The notes under the pieces are model-generated. The model was not told the origin of the DNA, searched no databases, and saw nothing but the letters and a program-made list of their open reading frames with translations. A DNA stretch of 64,000 nucleotides from Actinomycetota bacterium (lineage in GTDB: Bacteria; Actinomycetota; Actinomycetes; Actinomycetales; Dermatophilaceae). The stretch spans positions 62,001-126,000 of the forward strand of contig JAIUNK010000010.1 of NCBI GenBank assembly GCA_020161845.1, written 5' to 3'. Positions 1-11,271 of the stretch are shown here, one piece after another; position 1 is the first letter of the stretch, and each line of letters starts with the position of its first letter. The translations under genes and the position numbers were made by a program.

Positions 1-942
1 CAGCTTGCGGGTGTCCTTGTTGATCGTGGAGTACTGCGCGTACGGGTCGCTGGACACGATCGACTTGACCGACTCCACCTCACTGTCCTGGCCGGTGACC
101 ACCGGGGCCGGCTTGCCAGCCGCCTTGACCGAGGTCAGAACCGCGCGGGCCAGCGTGTCGTTCGGGGAGAGCACGCCGTCCAACGTCGCCGAGCTGTAGT
201 TGGCCGTGAGCAGGTTGTCCATCCGCTTCTGCGCGTTCTCGGCCTTCCAGTCCTGGGTCACGACCTGCGTGAACTCCTTCTGGCCCGAGACGACCTTGAG
301 GGTGCCGTCGTCGATCTTCGGCTTGAGCACGTCCATCGCGCCGTCGAAGAAGACCTTGGCATTCGAGTCGTCCGGGGAGCCGGCGAGGAGCTCGATGTTG
401 TAGGGGCCGTTGGGCTTCTTGGCCTTGAGCCCATCCAGCAGCGCCTGGCCTTGGAGTTGGCCGACCTTGCGGTTGTCGAAGGCGACGTAGTAGTCCACGT
501 TCGGGGTGTTCAGGATGAGGCGGTCGTAGGCGATCACGGTCGCGCCCGCGTCCTTGGCGGCCTTGGCCTGGCTGGCCAGCTGGCCGCCGTCGAGAGCACC
601 GATGACGACCACCTTGGCGCCCTTGGTCACCATGGTCTGAATCTGGTTCTGCTGCTCGGCCACGCCGTTGTTGGCGAACTGCACGTCGCCCTTGAAGCCG
701 GCGTCCGCCAGGCCCTTCTTGAAGAGGTCCTCGGCCAGCGTCCAGTTCTCGGAGGTCTTCTTGGGCAGGGCGATGCCGATGTAGGAGTCGGCCGCGAAGC
801 CGCCGGAGCCCCCCGTGGTCGCCGAGCCGGAGCCGCCGGTGGTGGCGGTGCTCCCGGAGCCGGAGTCGGACCGGCCGCAGCCGGTCAGGGCCAGCGCACT
901 CACAGCGGTGAGCGCGATGGCGGTCGTGGTGATCCGACGCAT
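1..942 (-). CDS. chvE: Monosaccharide ABC transporter substrate-binding lipoprotein (ChvE-like), partial
   Basis: Extracellular sugar-binding protein of an ABC importer; the C-terminus lies outside the window, and about 314 residues are visible. The N-terminus is a lipoprotein signal with lipobox LALTGC, followed by a Gly/Ser/Thr-rich tether. The periplasmic-binding fold has family-typical stretches: IGIALPKKTSENW, QNQIQTMVTKGAKVVVIGA, VIAYDRLI and YYVAFDN, the last being typical of ChvE/XylF-type proteins that bind xylose, glucose, galactose or arabinose. The gene is last in a run with the ATPase and permease, about 100 bases after the permease stop. In many relatives the binding protein comes first, so this order is slightly unusual. 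The exact sugar cannot be read from the sequence. Confidence 0.9.
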   Translation of the reverse strand, partial: MRRITTTAIALTAVSALALTGCGRSDSGSGSTATTGGSGSATTGGSGGFAADSYIGIALPKKTSENWTLAEDLFKKGLADAGFKGDVQFANNGVAEQQNQIQTMVTKGAKVVVIGALDGGQLASQAKAAKDAGATVIAYDRLILNTPNVDYYVAFDNRKVGQLQGQALLDGLKAKKPNGPYNIELLAGSPDDSNAKVFFDGAMDVLKPKIDDGTLKVVSGQKEFTQVVTQDWKAENAQKRMDNLLTANYSSATLDGVLSPNDTLARAVLTSVKAAGKPAPVVTGQDSEVESVKSIVSSDPYAQYSTINKDTRKL

Positions 943-967
943 GGTGTCTACTTTCTGTGCGGGTTGT

Positions 968-984
968 CCCTGGCGTGACCAGGG
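968..984 (-). other. Short hairpin between permease and binding-protein genes
   Basis: CCCTGG at 968-973 pairs with CCAGGG at 979-984 around a 5-base loop, in the gap between the permease stop and the start of the binding-protein gene. It could adjust relative expression of the binding protein, or be chance in GC-rich DNA. No T-tract follows. Confidence 0.3.
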
Positions 985-1043
985 TCTTCTGAGGATGGCT
1001 CGGGTTCGCCGCCCGGTGCGGGAGGCGGTCGTCGGCCGGTGTG

Positions 1044-2315
1044 TCAGACGGTCTGCTGCACGGGGGTGGCCTTGCCGATATCGGCGGGGTCCTCCGTGGC
1101 GACCGTTGGGGTGGGCTTGCCCCGGGTGAGGAAGCCGATGATCGACGGCCGCCCGGCCTTCTTGTTCATGACGTCGAAGGCCACGGCAACGAGCAGGACC
1201 AGGCCCTTGATGACGTAGGTGAGGTCCGCGCCGACTCCCATCAGCTGCAAGCCGTTGTTCAGCACCGCCATCACCAAACCACCGATGATGGAGCCCACCA
1301 CCGTGCCCACGCCGCCGCTGACCGCGGCGCCACCGATGAAGACCGCCGCGATCGCGTCCAGCTCCCAGCCCAGCCCATCGCCCGGCCCCGAGGCGTTGGA
1401 GCGGGCCACGAACATCATCCCGGCCAACGAGGCCAGCACCGACATGTTCATCATGACCAGGAAGTAGGTCCGCTTGGACTTCACGCCGGACAGCTCGGCG
1501 GCGTTGCGGTTGCCCCCCACGGCATACACATGCCGGCCGATGACGGTCTTGTTGGCCAGGAAGCTGTAGATCAGGATCAGCGCGCCCAGGATGATGCCGG
1601 AGACGGGCAGCGAGGTCCCCCGCCGCCCGCTGGCCATGAGCAGGGCGATGACCATGATGGCGAGGCAGATCGCACCGAGCCGCAGCCCCAGCACCAGCGG
1701 CGCCTCCAGCTCGACGCCGATCTTGCGCTGGGCCACTCGGGTCCGCAGGCCCCCGGTAACGATGACCGCGCAGATCAGGACGCCCAGCAGCACGGTGAGA
1801 TTGTTGTAGCCGGTGTTCGGGCCGACCTCGGGCAGAAAGCCGTCGCCGATCGTGTTGAACCCCGGCGGCGTCGCCACGGTCAGCGACTTGCCGATGAGCT
1901 GATTCACGCCCCGGAAGATCATGTAGCCGGCCAGCGTGACGATGAAGCCGGGGATCCCGACGTACGCGACCCACCAGCCCTGCCAGGCCCCGATGAGCAC
2001 GCCCATCCCGAGCCCGAGCAGGATCGCGACGAACCACGGCAGACCCCAATCGCTCATGGCACGCGCCACGATGATCCCCACAGCCGCCGCGACCGAGCCG
2101 ACCGAGAGGTCGATGTGCCCGGCGATGATGACGAAGACCATGCCGATGGCCAGGACCAGGATGTAGGCGTTGCCCTGGACGATGTTGATGACATTGCCCG
2201 GGGTGACGGCGATCCCGTTCGTCTGCCACGCGAAGAAGAGCGTGATGACGATAAGCGCCATCACCATGCCGAACTGACGGACATCCCCGCCAAAAATCTG
2301 CTTGACGATGTTCAT
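1044..2315 (-). CDS. mmsB: Monosaccharide ABC transporter permease (MmsB/GguB-type)
   Basis: Inner-membrane channel subunit of the sugar importer, 423 residues. The chosen start ([10 protein letters not shown]) gives an ATGA overlap with the stop of the ATPase gene, so the two are translationally coupled. The protein has about 10 hydrophobic segments; the stretch [13 protein letters not shown] is characteristic of the BPD_transp_2 family (XylH/RbsC/GguB), and the cytoplasmic loop with [11 protein letters not shown] is where these permeases contact the ATPase. The C-terminal tail is polar. A longer reading frame runs upstream to 3023, but that part lies inside the ATPase gene and is not coding. 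Confidence 0.93.
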   Translation of the reverse strand: MNIVKQIFGGDVRQFGMVMALIVITLFFAWQTNGIAVTPGNVINIVQGNAYILVLAIGMVFVIIAGHIDLSVGSVAAAVGIIVARAMSDWGLPWFVAILLGLGMGVLIGAWQGWWVAYVGIPGFIVTLAGYMIFRGVNQLIGKSLTVATPPGFNTIGDGFLPEVGPNTGYNNLTVLLGVLICAVIVTGGLRTRVAQRKIGVELEAPLVLGLRLGAICLAIMVIALLMASGRRGTSLPVSGIILGALILIYSFLANKTVIGRHVYAVGGNRNAAELSGVKSKRTYFLVMMNMSVLASLAGMMFVARSNASGPGDGLGWELDAIAAVFIGGAAVSGGVGTVVGSIIGGLVMAVLNNGLQLMGVGADLTYVIKGLVLLVAVAFDVMNKKAGRPSIIGFLTRGKPTPTVATEDPADIGKATPVQQTV

Positions 2316-3910
2316 GAAGGTGATCCCGCTCGCTTGGACGTGGTGGTCATCAGGCGCATGAGGCTTTCCTGGTCGGCCTGCGCCTTGTCGAGGCAGCCGG
2401 TGATGGCACCCTCGCAAATCGTGTAGATGCGGTCGGAGAGACCCAGCAGTTCGGGGAGCTCGGAGCTCACCACGATCACGCCCTTGCCGGCGGCGGCCAG
2501 GCGCTGGATGATCCCGTAGATCTCGAACTTGGCGCCCACGTCGATGCCGCGCGTGGGCTCGTCGAGGATCAGCAGCTCCGGGTCCGTGAACAGCCACTTG
2601 GCGAGAACGACCTTCTGCTGGTTGCCGCCGGAGAGCTTGGCGACACCCTCGTCCACGCTGGGGGTCTTGGTGCGCAGGGACCGGCGGTATTCCTCGGCCG
2701 CGGCGTACTCCTCCGCATTGCTGACCACCAGCCCATGGGTGATCTTCTTGAGTTTCGCCGAGACCGTGGTGCGCTTGATGTCGTCCAGCAGATTGAGGCC
2801 CAGCACCTTGCGGTCCTCGGTGACATAGCCGATGCCCGCGTCGATCGCCGCAGGGACGCTGCGCAGCATGATCTCCCGGCCATTCATGGTGAGCTGGCCC
2901 GCGCGATAGATGCCGTAGCTGCGGCCGAAGATGGAGCGCATCAGCTCGGTGCGGCCGGCGCCCATCACCCCGGCGAAGCCGACGATCTCGCCGCGGCGGA
3001 CGAAGAAGTTGCTGTGCTTGCACACGAACCGGCCGGGGATCGCGGGATGCTCGACGGTCCAGTCGCGGACCTCGAAGAAGGTCTCCCCGATCTGCGGAGT
3101 GTGATCGGGGAACCGCGACTCCAGTGGCCGGCCCACCATGCCCTTGATGATCCGGTCCTCATCGACATCGCCGCCGCGCACGTCGAGGGTCTCGATCGAC
3201 TTGCCGTCCCGAATGATCGTCACCGAGTCGGCGATCGTGGCGATCTCATTGAGCTTGTGGCTGATCATGATCGAGGTGATTCCGCGGTCGCGCAGGCCGC
3301 TGATCAGGCCGAGGAGATGGGCCGAGTCCTCCTCGTTGAGCGCCGAGGTCGGCTCGTCGAGAATCAGCAGCTTGACGTTCTTGGTGAACGCCTTGGCGAT
3401 CTCGACCAGCTGCTGCTTGCCGACGCCGATCTGCTTGATGGGCGTCTCGGGGTCCTCGTCCAGGCCGACCCGTGCCATGAGCTCCCTGGCGCGCTTGTTC
3501 GTGTCGACCCAGTCGATGGCACCGCGCCGGGTCATTTCGTTGCCGAGGAAGATGTTCTCGGCGATCGACAGCTCGGGGATCAGCGCCAGCTCTTGGTGGA
3601 TGATCACGATCCCGGCGTCCTCGGAGGCGCGGATGCCCTTGAAGGTGACGGGCTCGCCCTCGAAGACGATCTCGCCCTCGTAGCTGCCGTGCGGCCACAC
3701 CCCGGAGAGCACCTTCATCAGGGTGGACTTGCCGGCGCCATTCTCGCCGCAGATGGCGTGCACCTCGCCGCGCCGGACCCGGATGGTCACGTCGTCCAGG
3801 GCCTTGACCCCGGGGAAGCGCTTGGTGATGTGGCGCATTTCGAGGATGACGTCGCCCGTCGCCGTCGGGTCGGGCTCGCCGAAGGTCCCATCCGTCATAC
3901 CCCGCCGCAT
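2312..3910 (-). CDS. mmsA: Monosaccharide ABC transporter ATPase, tandem (MmsA/GguA/XylG-type)
   Basis: Cytoplasmic energy-coupling subunit with two fused ABC domains, 532 residues. The first domain has Walker A GENGAGKS, switch region [21 protein letters not shown] and Walker [12 protein letters not shown]. The second has a degenerate Walker A (GVMGAGRTE), signature LSGGNQQKV and Walker [13 protein letters not shown]. That asymmetry is normal for sugar ATPases of this class. The PHGSYEGEI stretch matches the GguA/XylG branch rather than RbsA. An alternative ATG lies 12 bases in (3898). Upstream sits an inverted repeat also found near the ROK regulator start, which suggests repression when the sugar is absent. 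Confidence 0.94.
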   Translation of the reverse strand: MRRGMTDGTFGEPDPTATGDVILEMRHITKRFPGVKALDDVTIRVRRGEVHAICGENGAGKSTLMKVLSGVWPHGSYEGEIVFEGEPVTFKGIRASEDAGIVIIHQELALIPELSIAENIFLGNEMTRRGAIDWVDTNKRARELMARVGLDEDPETPIKQIGVGKQQLVEIAKAFTKNVKLLILDEPTSALNEEDSAHLLGLISGLRDRGITSIMISHKLNEIATIADSVTIIRDGKSIETLDVRGGDVDEDRIIKGMVGRPLESRFPDHTPQIGETFFEVRDWTVEHPAIPGRFVCKHSNFFVRRGEIVGFAGVMGAGRTELMRSIFGRSYGIYRAGQLTMNGREIMLRSVPAAIDAGIGYVTEDRKVLGLNLLDDIKRTTVSAKLKKITHGLVVSNAEEYAAAEEYRRSLRTKTPSVDEGVAKLSGGNQQKVVLAKWLFTDPELLILDEPTRGIDVGAKFEIYGIIQRLAAAGKGVIVVSSELPELLGLSDRIYTICEGAITGCLDKAQADQESLMRLMTTTSKRAGSPS

Positions 3911-3955
3911 CCCTTCATCCGTGAGCCCCGGGCGGTCAGGCCGCCTTGCCCGTTG

Positions 3956-3989
3956 AAGAAGTGAACAATACTTCTGCCAATGACGTCAA
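3956..3989 (-). promoter_or_regulatory. Putative operator/promoter of the sugar transporter genes
   Basis: Between the ROK gene stop and mmsA there is an inverted repeat AGAAGT-N7-ACTTCT (3957-3962 and 3970-3975). On the minus strand a -35-like TTGACG (complement of 3984-3989) lies just upstream of it and overlaps the ROK stop codon. The element AAGAAGTGAAC at 3956-3966 recurs with one change upstream of the ROK gene at 5246-5256. Together this looks like a ROK-repressor operator controlling the transporter, which is inference. Confidence 0.45.
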
Positions 3990-5188
3990 GTGATTAACGC
4001 AAAGCTCTCGGCGCCCGACGCCTGGAAGACCAGCGCGCAGGCGCCCAGGGCCTCGGCCCGGTCGCCGAGGGATGAGACCACCACCTCGGTCTCGGCGCCG
4101 ATCGTCGGGGAGGCGAACCGACGCAGCCCGCGGCGCAGCGGCGCCAGCAGGGTGTCGCCGAGCGGAGCCAGCGGCCCGCCGATGACCGCGACGGCCGGGT
4201 TGAGCAGGCTCACCACGGCCCCGAGCGCCTGTCCGATGGCGACCGCGCCGTCCTCGACGATGCGCCCGGCCACCGGGTCTCCGGCGCGGACGAGGTCGAG
4301 CAGCTGTTGCGTCGTGGCGCCGGCCTCGACGACCCCCGACTGCACCAGCGAATCGATCATGGTGGCCACCGACGCCATCGCCTCCAGGCAGCCGCGATTG
4401 CCACAGCGGCAGACCGGCCCGTACTCCGAGATCGGCATGTGCCCGATCTCCCCCGTGATCCCCAGGGCGCCGCGATAGACCTGCCCGGAGAGCACCAACC
4501 CGGCGCCGATCCCGGAGGCCACCTTGACGTAAAGGAGGTGCTCGGCGTCGCCGTACGGACCCCAGGTCAGCTCCGCCAGGGCGCCCAGATTGGCGTCATT
4601 GTCGAGGTGCACCGGCAGCCGCAGGGCCTGGGCCAGCCGATCGACCGGTCGGAAGCCGACCCAGGCGGGCAGGATCGCCCCGTGCGCGATCCGGCCGGTC
4701 CGGGCGTCGATCGGCCCGGGGATCGCGACGCCGCACCCCGCGATGTCGTCCCGCCGCAGGTCGCCGGCGGCCACCAGGTGGTCCAACAGGCGGACCGCAG
4801 CGCGGATGCCCGCCTCGGCGGTGTGGCCCAGCGGCAGCGGTACGGCGTCCTCGGCGAGGACCTCGCGCTGCATGGTGGCCAGGACGATCCGCAGGTGCCG
4901 GCGGCCGATGTCGATCCCGGCGGCGACCGCCGGCCGCGGTGGAGTGGTGAGTTCGACGAGCAGGGCGCGCCGCCCCGAGGACGTCGTGGGACTGGTGCTG
5001 ACCAGGTGTTCGGCCCGCAACTGCCCGACGATATTGGAGACCGTGGCGGTGGACAGGCCGGTGCTGCGGCTGAGCGCGGCCTGCGACATCGGACCGGTCG
5101 ACGCCAGGGCGGCGAGCACCCGGCGCGTGTTGGCGGTGCGCAGCGCGCGCTGGGACCCGGCGCCGGTGCTGCGGCCCCCGTCGCTCAT
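3986..5188 (-). CDS. ROK-family transcriptional repressor (XylR/NagC-type)
   Basis: Sugar-responsive DNA-binding regulator, 400 residues. A MarR-like winged helix occupies about residues 15-75 (LASTGPMSQAALSRSTGLS, then STATVSNIVGQL). The ROK sugar-kinase-like domain follows, with GIDIGRRHLRIVLA, the phosphate-site-like CGVAIPGPID and the zinc-binding signature CRCGNRGCLEAMAS. The gene lies directly upstream of the mmsAB-chvE transporter on the same strand, so it is the likely local repressor. The ATG at 5188 is preceded by a purine-rich GAGAGCGAG. ROK proteins with an N-terminal HTH are usually regulators rather than kinases. Confidence 0.9.
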   Translation of the reverse strand: MSDGGRSTGAGSQRALRTANTRRVLAALASTGPMSQAALSRSTGLSTATVSNIVGQLRAEHLVSTSPTTSSGRRALLVELTTPPRPAVAAGIDIGRRHLRIVLATMQREVLAEDAVPLPLGHTAEAGIRAAVRLLDHLVAAGDLRRDDIAGCGVAIPGPIDARTGRIAHGAILPAWVGFRPVDRLAQALRLPVHLDNDANLGALAELTWGPYGDAEHLLYVKVASGIGAGLVLSGQVYRGALGITGEIGHMPISEYGPVCRCGNRGCLEAMASVATMIDSLVQSGVVEAGATTQQLLDLVRAGDPVAGRIVEDGAVAIGQALGAVVSLLNPAVAVIGGPLAPLGDTLLAPLRRGLRRFASPTIGAETEVVVSSLGDRAEALGACALVFQASGAESFALIT

Positions 5189-5245
5189 CTCGCTCTCACC
5201 CCGCCATCGGCCGTGCGCGCCACGGCTTTCGCCATGGTTGTAGTC

Positions 5246-5256
5246 AAGAAGTTAAC
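5246..5256. promoter_or_regulatory. Second copy of the putative ROK operator half-site
   Basis: AAGAAGTTAAC lies about 60 bases upstream of the ROK repressor start and matches 3956-3966 (AAGAAGTGAAC) at 10 of 11 positions. Its position fits autoregulation. The rest of the 148-base gap between glnD and the ROK gene shows nothing else clear. Confidence 0.4.
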
Positions 5257-5336
5257 TCAACCACGGCGGCTTGTCGACCGATCGCATCGTCGACCGCCCT
5301 GTCGGGCGATGCCGGTCGGGTCTCCCGCTGCCCGGG

Positions 5337-7721
5337 TCACCGCGCGGCGTCGATCACCGCCGCCACGGCTCGCGCGACGCCCGGCGGGTCCAGGGGTCCA
5401 CGGGTGTCGGCGTCGGTGACGACGAAGACGTCGCGACACCGGCCGGCGTACGTTTCGATGTGCGCCCGAGCCACGCCTACCCCTACGGCCGCGAGCGCGC
5501 GGCCCACGTCCCGCAGCAACCCGGGGCGGTCGCGACCCCGCAGCTCCAGCACGGTCGCGTCCGTGGCGGCATCGGGGATCAGCAGGACCTGCGGCGGGGG
5601 CTCCTCGAGACCACCGGAGGCGGGACGGCCCGGACGCTGCGACGCCCGGACCCGGCCGCTACCCGCAGTCGCCAGATCGCGAGCCAACCGGTCCGGATCG
5701 AAGGGGGCCGCGGCGGGGTCGACGTCGCAGTCCCAGGTGTCCTCGGCCACGCCCTCGACGGTGCGCAGCACCGCTCGACGTACGGCGACGCCCTGCGCCG
5801 ACATCCCCCCCGCCACGTCCCCGAACAGCCCGATCCGATCCGCGACGACGACGTCCACGACGATCGTGGCCGGATCGTCCCCGGAGCGCACCCGCACCAC
5901 GGGACGCCCGGCGAGGGCCGCGGCACGGTCCGGCGGGCTGGCCGTCGCCGGCTCGGCCGGAGGCGACGCCGCGCCGTCCCCGGGGTACGACGTGCCGTCC
6001 CCGACCTGCAGGGCGGCGTGCCCCCGGGCGACCAGGTCGGCCAGCAGCCGGGCCCGCCACGGCGTCCAGGCCCGCTCCCCCACGGCGCTCGCGTCGGCCC
6101 GACTCAGGGCCGCCAGCGCGTCCAGGGTTGCGGGCTCCCCGCCCACCGCCGCCACCAGCGCCGCCACCGTGCGCGGATCCTGCGGGTCCCGGTTGGTGGC
6201 GAGTTCGATGAGGGTGAGGTGGTGCTCGACGAGCAGCCCGATCAGGTCGGCGTCGGCGGCGTCGAAGCCCAGGCCCAGCGCCGCGGTACGGGCCAGCGGG
6301 GCGCCGCTGCGGGGATGGTCGGGGCCGCCACCGGTCGCCTTGCCGAGATCGTGCAGCAGGGCGGCGACCAGGAGCAGATCAGGCCGGGGCACGTCGTCGA
6401 GCAGCGGTGCGCACTCGATGACGGTCTGCACCTGATGCCGATCCACGGTGTGCCGGTGCACCGGGTCGTGCTGGGGCCGGCTGCGCACGGTGCGCCAGAT
6501 CGGAAGCCACCGTTCCACCAGCCCGGTCATGGTCGCCTGCTCCCAGACCTGGCGCAGCCCGGCGCCGCTGCCGAGCAGGGCGGTGAACAGTTCCCGGCGC
6601 ACTGGGGTCCAGGCGACCTCTTCCCAGGGGATCCGGGCGATGGTGTCCAGCGTGGCCTGCGACAGCAGCACACCCGCTCGGGCGGCCAGCGTGGCCGCCC
6701 GCAGGGCCAGCCCGGGATCGCCACCGGGTCGGCTCATCCGGCGTACCGCGGGGGCACCGAGCACGGCCTCGCCGTCGTGGACGTAGACGCCGTGCCCGAG
6801 GGGACGCAGCTCGGGCCGCCGGGGGCCGACGCGCAGGGTGCGCGCGGTCAGGGCCTGCTGGGTGCGGCGCAGGGTCGCCGCCGTGGCGAGCGCCACCACC
6901 CGGGCGGCGTCGCTGGTGGCCGCCAACAGGTCGTCGCCGTCACCGAAGCCGAGCAGCGCGGCGACGGCGTCGCGGTCCTGACGGACCAGACGCTCCCGGG
7001 GGCGGCCGCCGACGAGGTGGATCGCATCCCGGAGGTCGAGCAGGTGCTCGGCGGCGGCGTCGAGTTCGGCGCCGTGCGGGCGGTCGGCCAGCCAGGTCGC
7101 GGTCAGCGACCGCATCAGGGTCAGGTCGCGCAGTCCGCCGTGCGCTTCCTTGACGTCGGGCTCCAGGAGGTCGGCCAGCTCGCCGTACCGCGTGTGCCGC
7201 GTCCGCACCTGCGCCAGGACGCCGGGCAGGCGACGCCGGGCGGCGGCGCGCCAGTCGCGGGCCACTCCCATGCGCACCCCCGCGACCAGCGTCTCGTCCC
7301 CCGCGACGGGCGCGAGATCGAGCAGGCCGACGAGTGCGGCCAGGTCGTGCTCGGCGACCGTGCGGCAGTCGGCCAGCGTGCGCACACTGTGGTCGAGCCG
7401 CAGGCCGGACTCCCACAGCGGATACCAGAGCCGGTCCGCCAGCTGCGCCACCCGATCCGGTTCCAGCCGACCGTCGTGCAGCAGGACCAGGTCGAGGTCG
7501 GACAGCGGGCCGGATTCGTCGCGGGCGAGGCTGCCCACGCAGCCCAGGGCAAGGCCGTGCTCAGGCAAGGCCCTGGGCTGCGTGGCCGCCGCCTCCCACA
7601 GCACCCGCAGGTGCTCACGGGTCTGGACGGCCATGGTGCGCCGACGCTCGGGTCCGGTGCCGGGCAGCAGCGTGGCGTCGCGGGTCACCGCGAGGCGCCG
7701 CGCCGCGAGGGTCACGGTCAT
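5337..7721 (-). CDS. glnD: PII uridylyl/adenylyltransferase GlnD
   Basis: Nitrogen-status sensor that modifies the PII protein GlnB/GlnK; in actinobacteria it is known to adenylylate rather than uridylylate. It has 794 residues. A nucleotidyltransferase domain carries GSLARDESGPLSDLD at about 63-77. An HD phosphohydrolase domain has HDLGK at about 457-461, for removing the modification. Two C-terminal ACT domains sense glutamine (DRIGLFGDVAGGM, and DRPGLLRDVGRALAAVGV). The start is placed at the ATG at 7721, 8 bases after the glnB stop. The frame is open further upstream, but only across glnB. The amtB-glnB-glnD order is the standard nitrogen operon. Confidence 0.93.
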   Translation of the reverse strand: MTVTLAARRLAVTRDATLLPGTGPERRRTMAVQTREHLRVLWEAAATQPRALPEHGLALGCVGSLARDESGPLSDLDLVLLHDGRLEPDRVAQLADRLWYPLWESGLRLDHSVRTLADCRTVAEHDLAALVGLLDLAPVAGDETLVAGVRMGVARDWRAAARRRLPGVLAQVRTRHTRYGELADLLEPDVKEAHGGLRDLTLMRSLTATWLADRPHGAELDAAAEHLLDLRDAIHLVGGRPRERLVRQDRDAVAALLGFGDGDDLLAATSDAARVVALATAATLRRTQQALTARTLRVGPRRPELRPLGHGVYVHDGEAVLGAPAVRRMSRPGGDPGLALRAATLAARAGVLLSQATLDTIARIPWEEVAWTPVRRELFTALLGSGAGLRQVWEQATMTGLVERWLPIWRTVRSRPQHDPVHRHTVDRHQVQTVIECAPLLDDVPRPDLLLVAALLHDLGKATGGGPDHPRSGAPLARTAALGLGFDAADADLIGLLVEHHLTLIELATNRDPQDPRTVAALVAAVGGEPATLDALAALSRADASAVGERAWTPWRARLLADLVARGHAALQVGDGTSYPGDGAASPPAEPATASPPDRAAALAGRPVVRVRSGDDPATIVVDVVVADRIGLFGDVAGGMSAQGVAVRRAVLRTVEGVAEDTWDCDVDPAAAPFDPDRLARDLATAGSGRVRASQRPGRPASGGLEEPPPQVLLIPDAATDATVLELRGRDRPGLLRDVGRALAAVGVGVARAHIETYAGRCRDVFVVTDADTRGPLDPPGVARAVAAVIDAAR

Positions 7722-7729
7722 CGGTCGAC

Positions 7730-9423
<1,694 letters not shown>

Positions 9424-9467
9424 GACTTCACGGTCGACGGCGCACGTTTCGGGCGAAGGCGGCGATT

Positions 9468-9484
9468 GTTTCCGGCAGGAAAAC
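9468..9484. promoter_or_regulatory. Possible nitrogen-regulator operator upstream of amtB
   Basis: GTTTCC-GGCA-GGAAAAC forms a near-perfect inverted repeat 45-60 bases before the amtB start. The GAAAC-type half-site resembles GlnR boxes known upstream of actinobacterial amtB operons, but the second half of a full GlnR box is not clear. Confidence 0.3.
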
Positions 9485-9553
9485 GATGGGCCCGCCGCGT
9501 GACAGCGACGTGACGGCGATTGATCAGCGCATCCGGCACGGGTGAGACATGTG

Positions 9554-9586
9554 CGGCCCCGGCCGCCTCACCCGCGGCCGGGGCCG
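9554..9586. terminator. Strong GC hairpin between unknown gene and amtB
   Basis: A 13-base-pair perfect stem (9554-9566 with 9574-9586) around a 7-base loop lies downstream of the 9652-11184 gene and upstream of amtB. No T-tract follows, as is common for actinobacterial terminators. A second small hairpin (AGGCCCT-GAAG-AGGGCCT, 9633-9650) overlaps the end of the upstream gene. Confidence 0.5.
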
Positions 9587-9651
9587 TCACCCCTGTCTCC
9601 CACGGGTGTGACCCTAGGCATGCCGGCTGAGAAGGCCCTGAAGAGGGCCTC

Positions 9652-11184
9652 TCAGTTGGCTGACGGACGCTGTGGTCCGGGCGGCACGTCGTACGGCGCG
9701 TCTGGCCCGTCGTACGGCGCGTCCGGCCTGTCGTACGGCGCGTCCGGCCTGTCGTACGGCGCGTCCGGCCTGTCGTACGGCGCGTCCGGCCTGTCGTACG
9801 GCGCATCCGGCGGGTACGGCGCGTCCGGCGGGTACGGCGCATCCGGCGGCGACGCATCATGCTCCAGCGGCCCGGAGAATCGCCGGCGGGCCAGCTGGCG
9901 CCAGGCCAACAGGCCGAGCGCGAGCACCCCGGGCAGCAGCGCGCCGAGCGTCCAGGCGGCCCAGGCGACGCGGTCGCGGGCGTCGACCCCGGGTCTCTCG
10001 CGCTCCAGGGGGACCGATCGGGCCCAGGCCAGCAGCGCGTCGCCGGCCGGGGCGGTGCCGCCCAGGTAGCGCCGGCCGGTGTCGTCCCCGATCGGCGCGC
10101 CGAAGAGTTCGGCCTCCCGCGAGATCTGCTCCGCCAGCTCGTTGTTCCCGTGCGCCCTGGCCGCGGCCACGGTCAGCACCGTGGCGGTGGGTGACACCCC
10201 GGCCAGCAAGGGCCCGCTGAGCCGATCCCCGCCGCCCCCGCCATCGGGGAATTCGCAGACGACGGCCAGGCCCAGGCGCGGACAGAGGAAGGTGTTCTCG
10301 AAGGCCACCCAGTCTCGGCTGGACGTCGCCGCGGCGCTGTCGATCGTCGGCCAGAAGGTCTGGATCATGGCCTGGGATGAGGCCCGCGTCGATTCCTGGG
10401 GCCGCCCCGTGGCGTCCGTGCGGTGCGGCAGCAGGTTGGTGGTCGGTTCGCGCAGCGGCTCCAGTCGGGGCAGCCAGGCCCCGATGGCCGCGGCGGTTCC
10501 CGGGACTCCGACCGCGTCATCCGCGCGGCGCAGCGCAGCAGCGAGAACGATCGTGTCCACGGGGCGGTAGACCCGCCCGTAGGACGGCAGGATGCCCGAG
10601 GACACCGTGGCCAGCGCGCGCACCCAGGGGGTGGCGCGGGACCGTACGGCGGACCGGTCGCTCTCCTGTCCGGACAGCCGCGCCAGTTCGGTGTCTACCA
10701 GCAGGGACCAGCCCTGCACGAAGGCGCCCGGCGCGGCTTCCCCGGCCGTGCCTTGGCCGCCCATGATCTCCGGACTGTCCAGGCGCGCGAGCGCGGCCCG
10801 CAGCAACGGCACCCGCACCTGTTCGGGGCGGGAGCGGTCCGCCGCCGTCGCGAGTGCGGTGAAGGCCACCTGAAGCACGGCCCGCTCCCCCGGGCCGACG
10901 TCGCCGGGGGCCCCGGGGCTCGCGGCCGTGGGGGGTGCGACCTGTGGCTCCAGCCAGCGCAGCTGCTCGCTGACCAGCCCGGCGACGGGATGGGGACCGA
11001 ACCCGACATACGCGATTCGGCCCGCCGCACCGATACTCGCAGCCAGCAGCGCGAGCAGCAGCACGGTGCCGAGCAGCGCGCCGACGCGACGGGCTCGGCC
11101 GGCCAGGCGGCGACGTCGGAGACCTGGGGACGAACCGCCTCGACCACCCGCACCCGGGTCCGTCGAACGCAGCCGGTGTTCCAC
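9652..11184 (-). CDS. Unknown two-anchor membrane protein with Asp-Ala-Pro-Tyr repeat tail
   Basis: Not recognised as a named family; 510 residues. One hydrophobic segment near residues 33-55 follows an Arg-rich start, and a second lies near 415-435 (LGALLPGVLALGLLAW). The large Ala/Arg/Leu-rich part between them is probably extracytoplasmic. The last 75 or so residues are a cytoplasmic-looking tail of tandem PYPPDA and PYDRPDA units. It sits between ftsY and amtB on the same strand, 87 bases after the ftsY stop. The central region has no cofactor motif I recognise. Coding is supported by its length, by third-position GC bias, and by the tail repeat being in multiples of three. Confidence 0.75.
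   Translation of the reverse strand: MEHRLRSTDPGAGGRGGSSPGLRRRRLAGRARRVGALLGTVLLLALLAASIGAAGRIAYVGFGPHPVAGLVSEQLRWLEPQVAPPTAASPGAPGDVGPGERAVLQVAFTALATAADRSRPEQVRVPLLRAALARLDSPEIMGGQGTAGEAAPGAFVQGWSLLVDTELARLSGQESDRSAVRSRATPWVRALATVSSGILPSYGRVYRPVDTIVLAAALRRADDAVGVPGTAAAIGAWLPRLEPLREPTTNLLPHRTDATGRPQESTRASSQAMIQTFWPTIDSAAATSSRDWVAFENTFLCPRLGLAVVCEFPDGGGGGDRLSGPLLAGVSPTATVLTVAAARAHGNNELAEQISREAELFGAPIGDDTGRRYLGGTAPAGDALLAWARSVPLERERPGVDARDRVAWAAWTLGALLPGVLALGLLAWRQLARRRFSGPLEHDASPPDAPYPPDAPYPPDAPYDRPDAPYDRPDAPYDRPDAPYDRPDAPYDGPDAPYDVPPGPQRPSAN
9689..9855. repeat. Tandem coding repeat, 21-base and 18-base units
   Basis: About five copies of the 21-base unit TCGTACGGCGCGTCCGGCCT+G are followed by 18-base copies lacking three bases. 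They encode PYDRPDA and PYPPDA on the minus strand. Copies differ by one or two bases, suggesting recent slippage, so copy number may vary between strains. Confidence 0.9.
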
Positions 11185-11271
11185 CGTCCCACCGTAGGTC
11201 AGTGGCTCGCCCCAGGCCCGGCGCCTCTCCGAGACCCCGGGCGCCCACGCGGCGCGGCGGCGGGGCGGTCG

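Noticed and set aside
9689-9855. Possible CRISPR-like array
   Set aside because: Units are directly adjacent with no spacers and encode a protein tail in frame.
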